From the IMG/VR virus record IMGVR_UViG_3300025085_000211, positions 1 through 22,515 of that record: a DNA stretch of 22,515 nucleotides. One strand, 5' to 3'. The position numbers and the translations under genes are program-made. The notes under the pieces were generated by a model. That model was not told the DNA's origin. It did no database searches and was given only the letters and a program-made list of their open reading frames with translations. Origin of the DNA: a virus. Below, piece after piece: positions 15,219-22,515 of this stretch. How positions within the stretch are numbered: position 1 is the stretch's first letter; every line of letters starts with the position of its first letter.

Positions 15219-16292
15219 TTAGGCCAAGTTGTACTTAGCTGTTACAAGAGCTTCTGGGCGAAGGATCTTGCGACCGTACAGATGCATACCACGGACGATG
15301 TCAGCAAAGCTGTCTGGGTCACGGTATGTTTCTGTTTTGTTGATCTGCTCTGCAGTTGCTACAGCAGAATCATGACCAGCTACGATAGCACCGAAGTTAG
15401 TGCTTTGGGCGGCTGTACCTGTTGTCGATGGACCAGTGCCGATAGTTGGCAGGTTGTTGGACACATAGACACGGAAGCCGTTCCAGTTGTTCAGTACGAG
15501 ACCGTTACGAAGACCGTTAGAGTCACCGAAGTCTGCATTCAGAAGACGTGAATCTTCGTCCATCAGGATCTCCATCATGACCGGGTCAATACAAACCCAA
15601 CGACCAGCCTTGTCAACACTCTTCTGATCAAGCAAACGACCCATGCGTGCAATCAACATAGTCGGGGAGACATATGCTGTTGGAAGGGCTGTTGCGCCTG
15701 GCAAACGAGCAGCGACTGGGATAGAGTCCCCAGCTGTACCAGCAGTTGTGATGTTACCGAAGTCAGGGCGGGACAGTTTGTTACCAGCCAAGAGTTCATC
15801 GGAACCTGCAGTTGTATCGGCTTTAGTACCGTTAACAACATCGTTTACTGTGTCTGCATTTGCATGAAGAGCAGACTGTTTAAAGCCAGCCAAGTAACCC
15901 AAGACTTCTTGGTCATGCTGATCAGCCAAGCGGAAAGCCGCACGGTTGGTTGCAAGATCCATGAAATTCACATGTGAATGGGCCTCCTCGATATCGTCCA
16001 TCTTAAAAGCAAAATAGTTAGCTTTATCAACGACTAACGAGAAGTCAGCATCTGTAAGATCTTGTGCAGCAATGGTTGTACCACGTGCATAAGCAGATAC
16101 ACTCACCTCTGGCTCTTTGATGATCTTGACAGTGTCACCTTGGTTGGCAATCTCACCAAAATAATCAGAGTTAGTGATGTCGCCAACGACTGTTGACTTA
16201 CGGAAGGCAAGTTGTACCTTCTTAGAGTAGATTACGGAACTGAAGTTTCCGTTGGGCAGGTTGGTATAACCTGACGCTGATGCGAATGCCAT
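15219..16292 (-). CDS. Major capsid protein
   Basis: A 357-residue protein following the scaffold and preceded by an own promoter. It has the pattern of P22-like/HK97-fold coat proteins: N-terminal 'IYSKKVQLAFRKSTVVGDITN' (21-41), then 'GDTVKIIKEPEVSVSAYARG' and 'DKANYFAFKMDDIEEAHSHVNFMDLATNRAAFRLADQHDQEVLGYLAG'. Later parts hold 'VKAGRWVCIDP'-type strands ('SVDKAGRWVCIDPVMMEILMDEDSRLL') and a beta-rich end with 'GFRVYVSNNLP'. Codon use appears more GC-rich and regular than in the fibre genes. AGGAGA lies 8 bases before the ATG, a strong ribosome binding site matching high expression. The gene has a long structured leader and a stem-loop after its stop. Confidence 0.9.
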   Translation of the reverse strand: MAFASASGYTNLPNGNFSSVIYSKKVQLAFRKSTVVGDITNSDYFGEIANQGDTVKIIKEPEVSVSAYARGTTIAAQDLTDADFSLVVDKANYFAFKMDDIEEAHSHVNFMDLATNRAAFRLADQHDQEVLGYLAGFKQSALHANADTVNDVVNGTKADTTAGSDELLAGNKLSRPDFGNITTAGTAGDSIPVAARLPGATALPTAYVSPTMLIARMGRLLDQKSVDKAGRWVCIDPVMMEILMDEDSRLLNADFGDSNGLRNGLVLNNWNGFRVYVSNNLPTIGTGPSTTGTAAQSTNFGAIVAGHDSAVATAEQINKTETYRDPDSFADIVRGMHLYGRKILRPEALVTAKYNLA

Positions 16293-16450
16293 TTTAATTC
16301 TCCTAGAATGTTTGGCTTGATAAGTAAGAATCTATTAGCCCACACAAGGTGCTTAATGTATGTGTGTCGAGTTATGTGTGGAGATTCCAGTTAATAAAAC
16401 CTAAGTCATCTATACTAAGAGGCTGTACATTTTCTAGGGTGCGCTAGGTA

Positions 16451-16468
16451 GACAGTTGGCCAACCATC
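16451..16468 (-). repeat. Palindrome in the capsid leader
   Basis: The 18 bases can pair fully with themselves (with two G-U wobbles in RNA), centred on GTTGGCCAAC, which is a perfect 10-base DNA palindrome. It could be a dimeric protein site on DNA or a short hairpin in the leader RNA. Confidence 0.6.
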
Positions 16469-16576
16469 AGTCTAACGGGCCTATACTTACACAGGTGTTC
16501 TTGGCGTTATGTTTAAGTTTAAGGTTTGGGAAGTTTTGTACAGGGTAAGAGGTAGTCTATAAAGAGGCTCTTAAAC

Positions 16577-16600
16577 TATACGTACTTAGTTATACGTACT
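16577..16600 (-). repeat. 10-base direct repeats around the -10 box
   Basis: AGTACGTATA occurs twice on the minus strand (16591-16600 and 16577-16586), 14 bases apart. The upstream copy contains most of the -10 box. It may be a binding site repeat or a duplicated -10 element. Confidence 0.7.
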
Positions 16601-16616
16601 CGAAAGTGTTTGTCAA
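16589..16616 (-). promoter_or_regulatory. Sigma70-type promoter for the capsid gene
   Basis: On the minus strand there is TTGACA (16611-16616), a 16-base spacer, and TATAAC (16589-16594). The -35 box starts 3 bases after the scaffold stop codon. A dyad GTGTT-N4-AACAC (16606-16619) overlaps the -35 box. The boxes are the same as in the promoter at 198-226. Confidence 0.8.
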
Positions 16617-16619
16617 CAC

Positions 16620-17561
16620 CTAACGTGCACTACCAGTAAGATCATACACAAATTTCCCTGTTCGCATAGCCTTACTAATTTCTTCTTCACGGGCTTCAAA
16701 CTCTACAGATGACATAGTATTAACGTCTGACTCTCTGATTACTGTACCACCTTCAGTAGGGTCTACTTGAGTTCTTGATCCCCTGCCGATAGGTTTGGCT
16801 GCAGCTTTAGTGTTAGCTTTCTTAGCCTGCGTGGTGTGTCCCTTATCAATCTTAAATAAATCAATAACTCGCACTACTGAGTCTGGGTCATCCATGTTCT
16901 CATACAAAGCATCACGTACCCACTTGGGTTGTTTCTCTGCCCACTGATGAAACTCATCTGAGTCTCTTAGCTTACTGAAGTCTGGGTGTGACTCTGCTAT
17001 CTTAGCTTCAGCTGTCTTACGGTCTGCTTCGTACTGGATCTCATCTAGCTGTGACAACCTGTCTTCAGCCTTCTTGAACATCTCTTGTGCTTTCTTAGCG
17101 GCAATGGTCTCAACAATACCAGCTACGTCAGGGTACTCCTTTGACCACTTCTCTATATCTTCGTCTGACTTAGGTGGGACAATAGACTCTTTACGCATCC
17201 TAGTCTCGAAGGAGCTAAACTTATCTTCCCACTCTTTTTCTTTTTGTTGCATGTGGCGGCGGAGATCACCGTAGCGTTTCTTAAAAGACTTCTCCTCTGC
17301 ACTTAGGTTGGAGTCATCTTCTTGTGCTTGAACTTCAGTGTCGGCTTCTTCTTGTTGGGTATTATCCTCGGCTTGTACTTCGGTTGTCTCAAGTCCCTCG
17401 CTATTGGGTTTCTCTTCGAAGGTTTCACCTTTAGCCTCCGCCTCTAGTCGAGCTATCTCTTGCTCTTCTTGTTCGATACGCTTGCGCTTACGGTCATAGT
17501 TAGAGCCTCTATCAACAAATCCTGCTGACTTGGGGGCTTGCATTGTAAGTAGTTCAGACAT
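16620..17561 (-). CDS. Scaffold protein
   Basis: A 313-residue, highly charged and probably elongated helical protein directly upstream of the coat gene. The N-terminal third has a Lys/Arg/Glu-rich helix (about 20-45) and an acidic Gln/Glu/Asp-rich stretch (about 46-90). A coiled-coil region around 95-130 ('FKKRYGDLRRHMQQKEKEWEDKF') follows. The C terminus ends in a short charged helix ('EFEAREEEISKAMRTGKF') that could bind the coat, as in P22 gp8-type scaffolds. The family pattern (an N-terminal acidic region, 'RYGDLRRH', 'HPDF..L..S.EF..W...QP') is familiar from podoviral scaffolds. AAGGAT precedes the ATG. There is no active-site motif for a protease fused to it. Confidence 0.85.
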   Translation of the reverse strand: MSELLTMQAPKSAGFVDRGSNYDRKRKRIEQEEQEIARLEAEAKGETFEEKPNSEGLETTEVQAEDNTQQEEADTEVQAQEDDSNLSAEEKSFKKRYGDLRRHMQQKEKEWEDKFSSFETRMRKESIVPPKSDEDIEKWSKEYPDVAGIVETIAAKKAQEMFKKAEDRLSQLDEIQYEADRKTAEAKIAESHPDFSKLRDSDEFHQWAEKQPKWVRDALYENMDDPDSVVRVIDLFKIDKGHTTQAKKANTKAAAKPIGRGSRTQVDPTEGGTVIRESDVNTMSSVEFEAREEEISKAMRTGKFVYDLTGSAR

Positions 17562-17582
17562 AGTTCTATCCTTATGTTGGGG

Positions 17583-17598
17583 CCAGCAGTATTGCTGG
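17583..17598 (-). repeat. Hairpin between the 92-residue gene and scaffold
   Basis: A perfect 6-base stem, CCAGCA / TGCTGG, with a four-base loop lies in the 71-base gap before the scaffold gene. It is not followed by a U run, so it is not a standard terminator. It might stabilise or modulate the scaffold mRNA. Confidence 0.55.
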
Positions 17599-17632
17599 GT
17601 AGCCTTATTGTTGTTTTAAGTAACTAGTTGTT

Positions 17633-17911
17633 TTAACGTGCGCCTAGTCCTGAACGAATTGGTTGCCGTTCTTGAGTTGCAACTGCTTCTTGTCCCTTCT
17701 GTTGTAGGCTGCGAGAAATTTCGTTCACACCTTCTGCAAGTGCTTGAGAAACCTCTGGCCCTATAATCTTACCAATCATGATTAACTCAGGGGAGCCGTA
17801 CATGTTTGCTAAAACCTTCACTTCCTCTGCGTCTAAATTATTGAGGCGGTTCGAAACTTCTACTTTGTACTGTTCTAGATTACTGATTGTATCTTGTGCT
17901 TGTTCTAGCAT
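17633..17911 (-). CDS. Small helical protein upstream of scaffold
   Basis: A 92-residue protein if started at the ATG at 17911-17909 (MLEQAQDT...). A TTG start at 17926 would add five residues, but AAAGGA lies about 7 bases before the ATG and overlaps that alternative, so the ATG is preferred. The ATG is one base past the stop of the 799-residue gene. The protein is mostly helical, with a coiled-coil-like N terminus (about 5-25), a middle 'VKVLANMYGSPELIMIGKIIGPEVSQALAEG', and a basic tail. No named family is recognised. Its place between a large virion-associated protein and the scaffold suggests a role in head assembly. Confidence 0.7.
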   Translation of the reverse strand: MLEQAQDTISNLEQYKVEVSNRLNNLDAEEVKVLANMYGSPELIMIGKIIGPEVSQALAEGVNEISRSLQQKGQEAVATQERQPIRSGLGAR

Positions 17912-17912
17912 C

Positions 17913-20312
17913 TTAAGTCCTTTCAATGTCTACAAGGTTCCCTCTGAAGGCCTTCCAGATACCAATGGTGTAGGAGGGTACATAAAAGAACAACTTACCT
18001 AAGGTAGCTTGTATACTCTTCTTATTGAGAACGGTTGAGTCGTAGAAACCATTAGATAACCACTGAATTAAGTTACTATCAACTCTTGGTGCAATTACTC
18101 TTTTACCAAAGGTAACATAACCGTTTCTCCAAAGAAGGGTGTCTAGTTTACCTTCAGGTTTTGAGTTCATACACCACTTAATAAGTTTTAGTCTTTGTGT
18201 TTGGGACCAGTAACCTTTTTGCTGAAGTGCTGTAGCAACATAACAACCGTATCCACCAGTCGATGAGGTAGTATCAGTCGAAGTCTCGTTGCTTCCTGTA
18301 GCATTTTTATTAACGCCTGTATATGTACGAGTAAGTTGTTTGCCGCCATTTTCGTTAAGTGCCGGAGTTCCATCTGCGTTCTTTTTTGCCACCCACTCGA
18401 AACCGTCACCTGCGTACTGGCCACCTGATGATACAGCGCCTTCTGTTTTTGTATCGTTACCTTTACTGTCCTCAATAGTTGATGGGTTCGTATTAACAAT
18501 GACAGCTTTACCCGTAGTGGTGGTAACCGTGTCCTTGACAGGTCTTGTCGGGGTAGTTTGAGCAGGCTCTGATGCAGTTTCCTGTGTTGAACTAAGCGGA
18601 TCGGATACAGAAGCTGGTCTCATCTTGGGTCTTACCGTAGTCTCACCTGGGGTAAAGAAACCTTGGTTAAAGCCATCATCTGAACTAGGGGCAGTGTAAG
18701 AGGATGCAGTTGAACTCGGTTGATTTGGATCTGTAGCCACGGCTCCGCCGCTTGTAAGAGGTACCTCTACATAATCGTAACCTAAGTAGTCTTGTAGATT
18801 TTCCTTACCTACCTCATTTAAACCCTCAACGTTAAGAACATTTCCTTCTAAAGCGTACTGACTTACAGATGACTCAAGAGCGTTGTTGAACCGTTCTTCA
18901 CCTTTAGCAAAAACACTATCAAGAGAAGAAACTACACCGGGGGCCTCCTTGAGGAAGTCATCAATTTCCTTTTGTATGGAAGTAGCATCTTCAGTCTTAC
19001 CTAGAAACTCTGCCATCTTTAGGTTTGCGTTTGCTTTGGACAAAGCAGATAGTTGACTTACTAAGTTTACCCCAGCACCTGCTACACCAAGGACGGGGTT
19101 GATAGCGGAAAGAAGTGCGCCCGCCCCTTTTGAAACTTTAAAGGCATCGTTGAGGGCAGCCCTAGCTCCTGAGAGAGGATCATTAGCGTTTACCCCACTG
19201 TCCTCATACATCTTTCTAACACCATCAGGTGTGTCAGGGTCTACTGTTGTCTTGACATTTACGTTGTAGTTTTCGACAGTGTTGTCATCGTCTACGCCTA
19301 CAGATGTACCTGTCGTCACGGTATCAGCGTCAGTATCAATGTCAGTATCAGTGTCAGTAGTGCCCGTGGTATCTCCTACACCGGAGATGCTACAACCAAA
19401 TCGAGCACTATTCTCGGGGGTATCTTCTAAGTACTCGTTAAAGTTAGCAGGTACCGAACTAATAGGCTTACCGTTCAACATGAGTACTGAAATACGTGAG
19501 CAGTCTTTGTTGATATAAAACTTTGTTATCATACCCTCAGTACTTGTTGAGGTGTCCGTTGTTGTTGAAGTAGGGGTCGGTGTACCTGTAGTGGAAACTA
19601 CAGCACGATTAGTGGCGGGTGTGGCTGCGGTATAGGGGGTTCCTGCCGCAGTGGTAACACCGTAGATACCTTGGGGGTTTGCTGGATTAGTCGGGAGGAC
19701 GGAATAGGCTGGTTGGTTAGGAGACTGCTGCACTGGTTGAATGGGGTTGCCAAAGGGATCTTTAGCTACTATACCGCCTAAAGCCATATTGATAGGTTGA
19801 TTGTAACCTGTTTGTTGGGAGGGGTCAACAGCTAACTGAGGATTTGTCATAGGTTGTTGAGGGGAAGGGTAAGGAACCTGTTGGTTGATGGCACCGCCTT
19901 GATGCATAGCGACAGGCTCACCTTGAGCCATTACCTCCTGCAGTAGAGCCATTTCGTCTTCTGTTAAGTCATCTTCATCCTCTGGAACTGGTTCGCCGCC
20001 GATACGTCCGTTGGTTTCCATGTCTGCCAGTTCTACCTTAGCGTTAGCTCTAAGATCCTCAAAGAACTTTACTCCGTAGAACCTAGTGACATCCGCTGGA
20101 ACAACATACTCACCTTCAGACAGCATAGCAGGGATATCGTCTCTTACTTCCTCTGGGGTAGACCCTGGCGGTACTTCATTACCTGATACTGGATCAATCT
20201 CCTCGACAGACCCACCGAAAGACATTTCCATTTGTTGACCCATTACTGCTCCGCCCTTTTTGAATTTGAATCTTACATCGCTTGGAAGGTCTACTTCTGT
20301 TTGATCAACCAT
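17913..20312 (-). CDS. Large virion-associated protein with C-terminal CFI-box-like domain
   Basis: A 799-residue protein with four zones. Residues 1-140 include 'DDIPAMLSEGEYVVPADV.RFYGVKFFEDLR' (58-88), a motif I have met in marine phage structural proteins. Residues 140-360 are Pro/Gln/Thr-rich and low-complexity, with a (Thr/Ile/Ala-Asp) run at 318-331. Residues 380-480 are helical and include a hydrophobic stretch (395-425). Residues 510-685 are another Ser/Thr/Pro linker. The last 110 residues form a compact domain starting 'GYGCYVATAL' (687-696), followed by 'LKLIKWC....EGKLDT.L.RNGY..FGK'. This resembles the CFI-box C-terminal domain of bacterial proteins. The gene overlaps the previous one by 8 bases. 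Its placement between portal and scaffold hints at an internal, ejected or portal-associated role. Confidence 0.75.
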   Translation of the reverse strand: MVDQTEVDLPSDVRFKFKKGGAVMGQQMEMSFGGSVEEIDPVSGNEVPPGSTPEEVRDDIPAMLSEGEYVVPADVTRFYGVKFFEDLRANAKVELADMETNGRIGGEPVPEDEDDLTEDEMALLQEVMAQGEPVAMHQGGAINQQVPYPSPQQPMTNPQLAVDPSQQTGYNQPINMALGGIVAKDPFGNPIQPVQQSPNQPAYSVLPTNPANPQGIYGVTTAAGTPYTAATPATNRAVVSTTGTPTPTSTTTDTSTSTEGMITKFYINKDCSRISVLMLNGKPISSVPANFNEYLEDTPENSARFGCSISGVGDTTGTTDTDTDIDTDADTVTTGTSVGVDDDNTVENYNVNVKTTVDPDTPDGVRKMYEDSGVNANDPLSGARAALNDAFKVSKGAGALLSAINPVLGVAGAGVNLVSQLSALSKANANLKMAEFLGKTEDATSIQKEIDDFLKEAPGVVSSLDSVFAKGEERFNNALESSVSQYALEGNVLNVEGLNEVGKENLQDYLGYDYVEVPLTSGGAVATDPNQPSSTASSYTAPSSDDGFNQGFFTPGETTVRPKMRPASVSDPLSSTQETASEPAQTTPTRPVKDTVTTTTGKAVIVNTNPSTIEDSKGNDTKTEGAVSSGGQYAGDGFEWVAKKNADGTPALNENGGKQLTRTYTGVNKNATGSNETSTDTTSSTGGYGCYVATALQQKGYWSQTQRLKLIKWCMNSKPEGKLDTLLWRNGYVTFGKRVIAPRVDSNLIQWLSNGFYDSTVLNKKSIQATLGKLFFYVPSYTIGIWKAFRGNLVDIERT
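19321..19356 (-). repeat. Hexanucleotide tandem repeat (Asp-Thr type)
   Basis: Six degenerate 6-base units coding for alternating Asp with Thr, Ile or Ala run through 19321-19356. Copy number changes would keep the frame and only lengthen or shorten an acidic linker of the 799-residue protein. Confidence 0.85.
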
Positions 20313-20496
20313 TAACTTTATCCCTTAAGAACTTAAACTTATTTAAACAAGCTGCCTGACCCTGAAGCCTGAAGAGATCCTCTACAGAACCTGCTTGCTC
20401 CATCTGTCTGTGGACTTCATTTAGCCTGCCTTGTATCTCGTCTAAGAAAGATTCCCACAAAGCTTTATCATTGACTAGAGGCTTAAGGTTGTGCAT
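20305..20496 (-). CDS. Conserved small protein after the portal gene
   Basis: A 63-residue helical protein, 'LVNDKALWESFLDEIQGRLNEVHRQMEQAGSVEDLFRLQGQ...LNKFKFLRDKVNG'. Short proteins of this pattern are regularly found next to portal genes in podovirus and related phage genomes. I know no confirmed function. Its ATG overlaps the portal stop (TAATG) and its stop overlaps the next gene by 8 bases, so all three are translationally coupled. It could be a portal-associated or assembly factor. Confidence 0.75.
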   Translation of the reverse strand: MHNLKPLVNDKALWESFLDEIQGRLNEVHRQMEQAGSVEDLFRLQGQAACLNKFKFLRDKVNG

Positions 20497-22515
20497 TAAG
20501 CAGCCCCTTGTTGACCAGTATTACCTGAGAAACCCTGTTCTCCCGGCTGAGGTGCGGTACCAGTCCCAATGTTACCTCCACCTGCTCCTGACGTATCCTG
20601 TACTCCAGGAGCCGATCCTTGGCCCTGTGGGCCTCCCTGTGGTGGTTGCACACCCTGTTGGGGTTCAGGCGGTGGGTTTTGGGCTTGGAAGTCCTTGAGA
20701 AGTTCTGCTTGAAGTTTAGCATCAGCCATAGAGTTGACTACCTTGTCTGGGTCAAGATCCATAGACTTAGCAATCTCTCTGATGATGTAGTCCATCTTAG
20801 AGAACGGAGCTAGAGCAGGGTTCTGAGCAATCTGCAAGAACTGCATCAGGCGCTGACTACGTACTTCGTTAGCCATGAGGCTCTCGGTACCTTGGGCTTT
20901 AACCTCTAGGTCACCCTTAATCTCGTCATCAAAGTCAAACTGCATATTAAAGTTAAAGAAAGCTTTACCCAAGGGTGACAGAAGGTAATCATCTACATTC
21001 TTAACCACATTACGAATAGAGCCGTTAGCAGCAGACATGAGCATACTAATGCCGCTTGCAGTCCTACCAACACCACTAACCCCTGTTTGACCATGAGCAA
21101 AAGACGGGAACCCTGTCGATTCATCTGCTAGTACCCTCGCTTTATCAAACAACTGCATATTCTCATTAGAAACGTTAGGGAACTTGGTGCCAAACAAGGC
21201 TTGACCAGGCGCACCCCCTTGTCTTCTAAAGACTTTTCCTGGGTATACTGACATATCTTGACCAGGGACTAGGTTGGTTTCGTCTACTTCAATGATCAAG
21301 TTACCTGATAGCGCAGCATTATCTACAGCCATACGCATGAAACCATTCATAAGTGTTTGGGTATCATCCATATTTTCTGCAATGCCTACACCGAAGAATG
21401 AGTAGGGGTTAACTTCATAAGGCACTGCATAGTAGGGAATATAGGATGGAGTAAATGGATTAAGAACTAGTCTAAGAACCTGACCGTTACATACCCAGAT
21501 GTTGACCGATACTTGATCTACATCTTCCATGTCCTCTGGGATGTCTACATTCTGCTCTTTTAAAAGGTCTGTATCTACAAAGCCCCAGAACTCTAGGACC
21601 TCAAAACGCTCACTACGTGTCTCTTGCTCATCATCTTCCATTGCTTGTTCCCACCACTCTTTAGTGTAGGACTCACCCATAGAAACTGCTGTATCTATAG
21701 AATTAGAACGGAAGAAGGGTCTGTTCTTTAATGCTCTTATCTGAGTGCGAGACATCTTGTGACGTTCAATAATGTACTCTGCGTCATCCATGTTAGATGC
21801 ATCTGGATCTGGGTAGAAGTTCCAAAGAGAAACAGAGGAACACCTAGGCATAGTCTTAATAAGAGGAGAGTACTCACCTTCTTCTGACCAGTTTGGGTAC
21901 TCTTTGTCTACTGCAAAGGGACCTTTCATGATACCTGTTCCAAAGAGGGCACACTCAAAGGCTGCTGTACGTAGCTCTTTTCTAGCGTTAGACTCTTCTA
22001 GTTGGTCATGTATTTTCTTTTCCATCTTCTTCGCAGCAATCATAGCTGGGTGGAAAGTAATCTGTGTAGGTGATTCCGCTTCACCTTCCTTTAAGTCTTC
22101 CTGTACAGGAGCTAGCTTTGACTTAAGCCCAGCCAGTCTTTCCCTAAAGTCTACGAGTGTCTCACCAGGTTGTATCTCTGGGGTCTCGGTGAAACCTGCC
22201 TCAGGAATCTGTTGCTCGTTCATCTTCTTGAGAGTGTCTTCGGTCTCTAGGTGAACCGCTTCAGTTACACCTTCGGGAAGAACTGTGGGATCAATACTTA
22301 TAGGAAACTTGTTAGCACCAAAGAGTACTTCTACGATCTGACCGTAAGCAGCGAGAACCTTAGTCTTAGTTACTTTAACAAAAACTCTAGACTTCTCAGC
22401 TGAAGTAAACTGTACGTCTGGTCCGTAAAGACCTCTATAGTTTCTGTAAGCTCTGATCCATCTTTGCTCTTCACCAGTTCTTGCTGTCTCAGCTTTAGCG
22501 AACCGCTGTTGCACA
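20496..22515 (-). CDS. Portal protein, N terminus cut by the window edge
   Basis: 672 residues are visible, with the right edge inside the gene. The codon at the edge is GTG, more likely an internal Val than the start. The conserved core includes 'ARKELRTAAFECALFGTGIMKGPFAV', 'SLWNFYPDPDASNMDDAEYIIERHKMSR', 'VPYEVNPYSFFGVGIAENMDDTQTLMNGFMRMAVDNA' and 'ASGISMLMSAANGSIRNVVKNVDDYLLSPLG'. These fit a P22-like/marine podovirus portal, the dodecameric DNA gate where head assembly and packaging start. The C-terminal 60 residues are Pro/Gln/Gly-rich and probably disordered. Gene order portal, small proteins, scaffold, coat agrees with a P22-type head operon. A terminase would be expected further right, outside the window. 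Confidence 0.85.
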   Translation of the reverse strand, partial: VQQRFAKAETARTGEEQRWIRAYRNYRGLYGPDVQFTSAEKSRVFVKVTKTKVLAAYGQIVEVLFGANKFPISIDPTVLPEGVTEAVHLETEDTLKKMNEQQIPEAGFTETPEIQPGETLVDFRERLAGLKSKLAPVQEDLKEGEAESPTQITFHPAMIAAKKMEKKIHDQLEESNARKELRTAAFECALFGTGIMKGPFAVDKEYPNWSEEGEYSPLIKTMPRCSSVSLWNFYPDPDASNMDDAEYIIERHKMSRTQIRALKNRPFFRSNSIDTAVSMGESYTKEWWEQAMEDDEQETRSERFEVLEFWGFVDTDLLKEQNVDIPEDMEDVDQVSVNIWVCNGQVLRLVLNPFTPSYIPYYAVPYEVNPYSFFGVGIAENMDDTQTLMNGFMRMAVDNAALSGNLIIEVDETNLVPGQDMSVYPGKVFRRQGGAPGQALFGTKFPNVSNENMQLFDKARVLADESTGFPSFAHGQTGVSGVGRTASGISMLMSAANGSIRNVVKNVDDYLLSPLGKAFFNFNMQFDFDDEIKGDLEVKAQGTESLMANEVRSQRLMQFLQIAQNPALAPFSKMDYIIREIAKSMDLDPDKVVNSMADAKLQAELLKDFQAQNPPPEPQQGVQPPQGGPQGQGSAPGVQDTSGAGGGNIGTGTAPQPGEQGFSGNTGQQGAA

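Larger units (their letters stand above)
16293..16619 (-). other. 327-base non-coding region: capsid gene leader
   Basis: There is no open frame longer than a few codons on the minus strand here. It carries a sigma70-type promoter at the upstream end (16589-16616), a pair of 10-base direct repeats (16577-16600), a perfect 10-base palindrome GTTGGCCAAC with extended pairing (16451-16468), and a 7-base inverted repeat (16340-16346 with 16375-16381). The last can instead pair with 16361-16366. The capsid ribosome binding site is at its downstream end. The predicted transcript leader is about 290 bases, unusually long for this compact genome. Confidence 0.7.

Noticed and set aside
17583-17598. 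Hairpin as a terminator before scaffold
   Set aside because: No U run follows and it lies within a co-transcribed operon; kept only as a possible RNA structure.

Overview
The window is a stretch of a tailed double-stranded DNA bacteriophage genome, almost certainly a marine podovirus-like phage. Every credible gene lies on the minus strand, so transcription runs from base 22515 toward base 1. The genes are packed with overlaps of 1 to 8 bases or gaps of a few tens of bases. They are head, connector and tail-fibre genes. The proteins that can be recognised (P22-like portal, scaffold and coat, a gp4/tail-tubular-A-like adaptor and a P22 gp10-like stabilisation protein) point to a short-tailed virion. 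The fibre sequences (Ser/Thr/Gly-rich, 'GIGTSSP..KLH' repeats, 'DLG....W.DLYL' motifs, 'DVDGLQ' repeats) are of the kind seen in uncultured ocean phages. The DUF6127 gene at the left edge weakly suggests an alphaproteobacterial host. The host cannot be determined from the window alone.

Layout in the direction of transcription. (1) Head module, 22515 to 15219: portal (cut by the window edge), a 63-residue protein, a 799-residue protein with a C-terminal CFI-box-like domain, a 92-residue protein, scaffold, a 327-base non-coding region with a strong sigma70-type promoter, and the major capsid protein followed by a stem-loop. (2) Fibre block A, 15150 to 6364: a small virion protein, a 1227-residue fibre, a family of three related appendage genes (393, 397 and 120 residues), a beta-rich protein, a repeat protein and a fiber-tail-adaptor-like protein. 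(3) Connector pair, 6364 to 4110: gp4-like adaptor and gp10-like stabilisation protein. (4) Fibre block B, 4101 to 1087: a 552-residue fibre and a 447-residue predicted beta-propeller. (5) Small membrane proteins, 1052 to 230, then a second strong promoter and the start of a DUF6127 gene that runs off the left edge.

The most striking feature is the modular fibre system. The 120-residue gene looks like a minimal cassette: a short N-terminal tag plus a terminal beta domain. Two neighbouring genes carry the same two ends with a five-repeat propeller-like array between them. The 552-residue fibre ends in the same terminal domain. The propeller repeats share long identical DNA stretches within a gene and near-identical ones between genes, so recombination could change blade number or exchange fibres. 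Other points are the CFI-box-like domain, two promoters with matching -35/-10 boxes and dyads at the -35 box, and a long structured leader before the capsid gene. No terminase, replication, integrase, tRNA, CRISPR or toxin/defence gene was seen.
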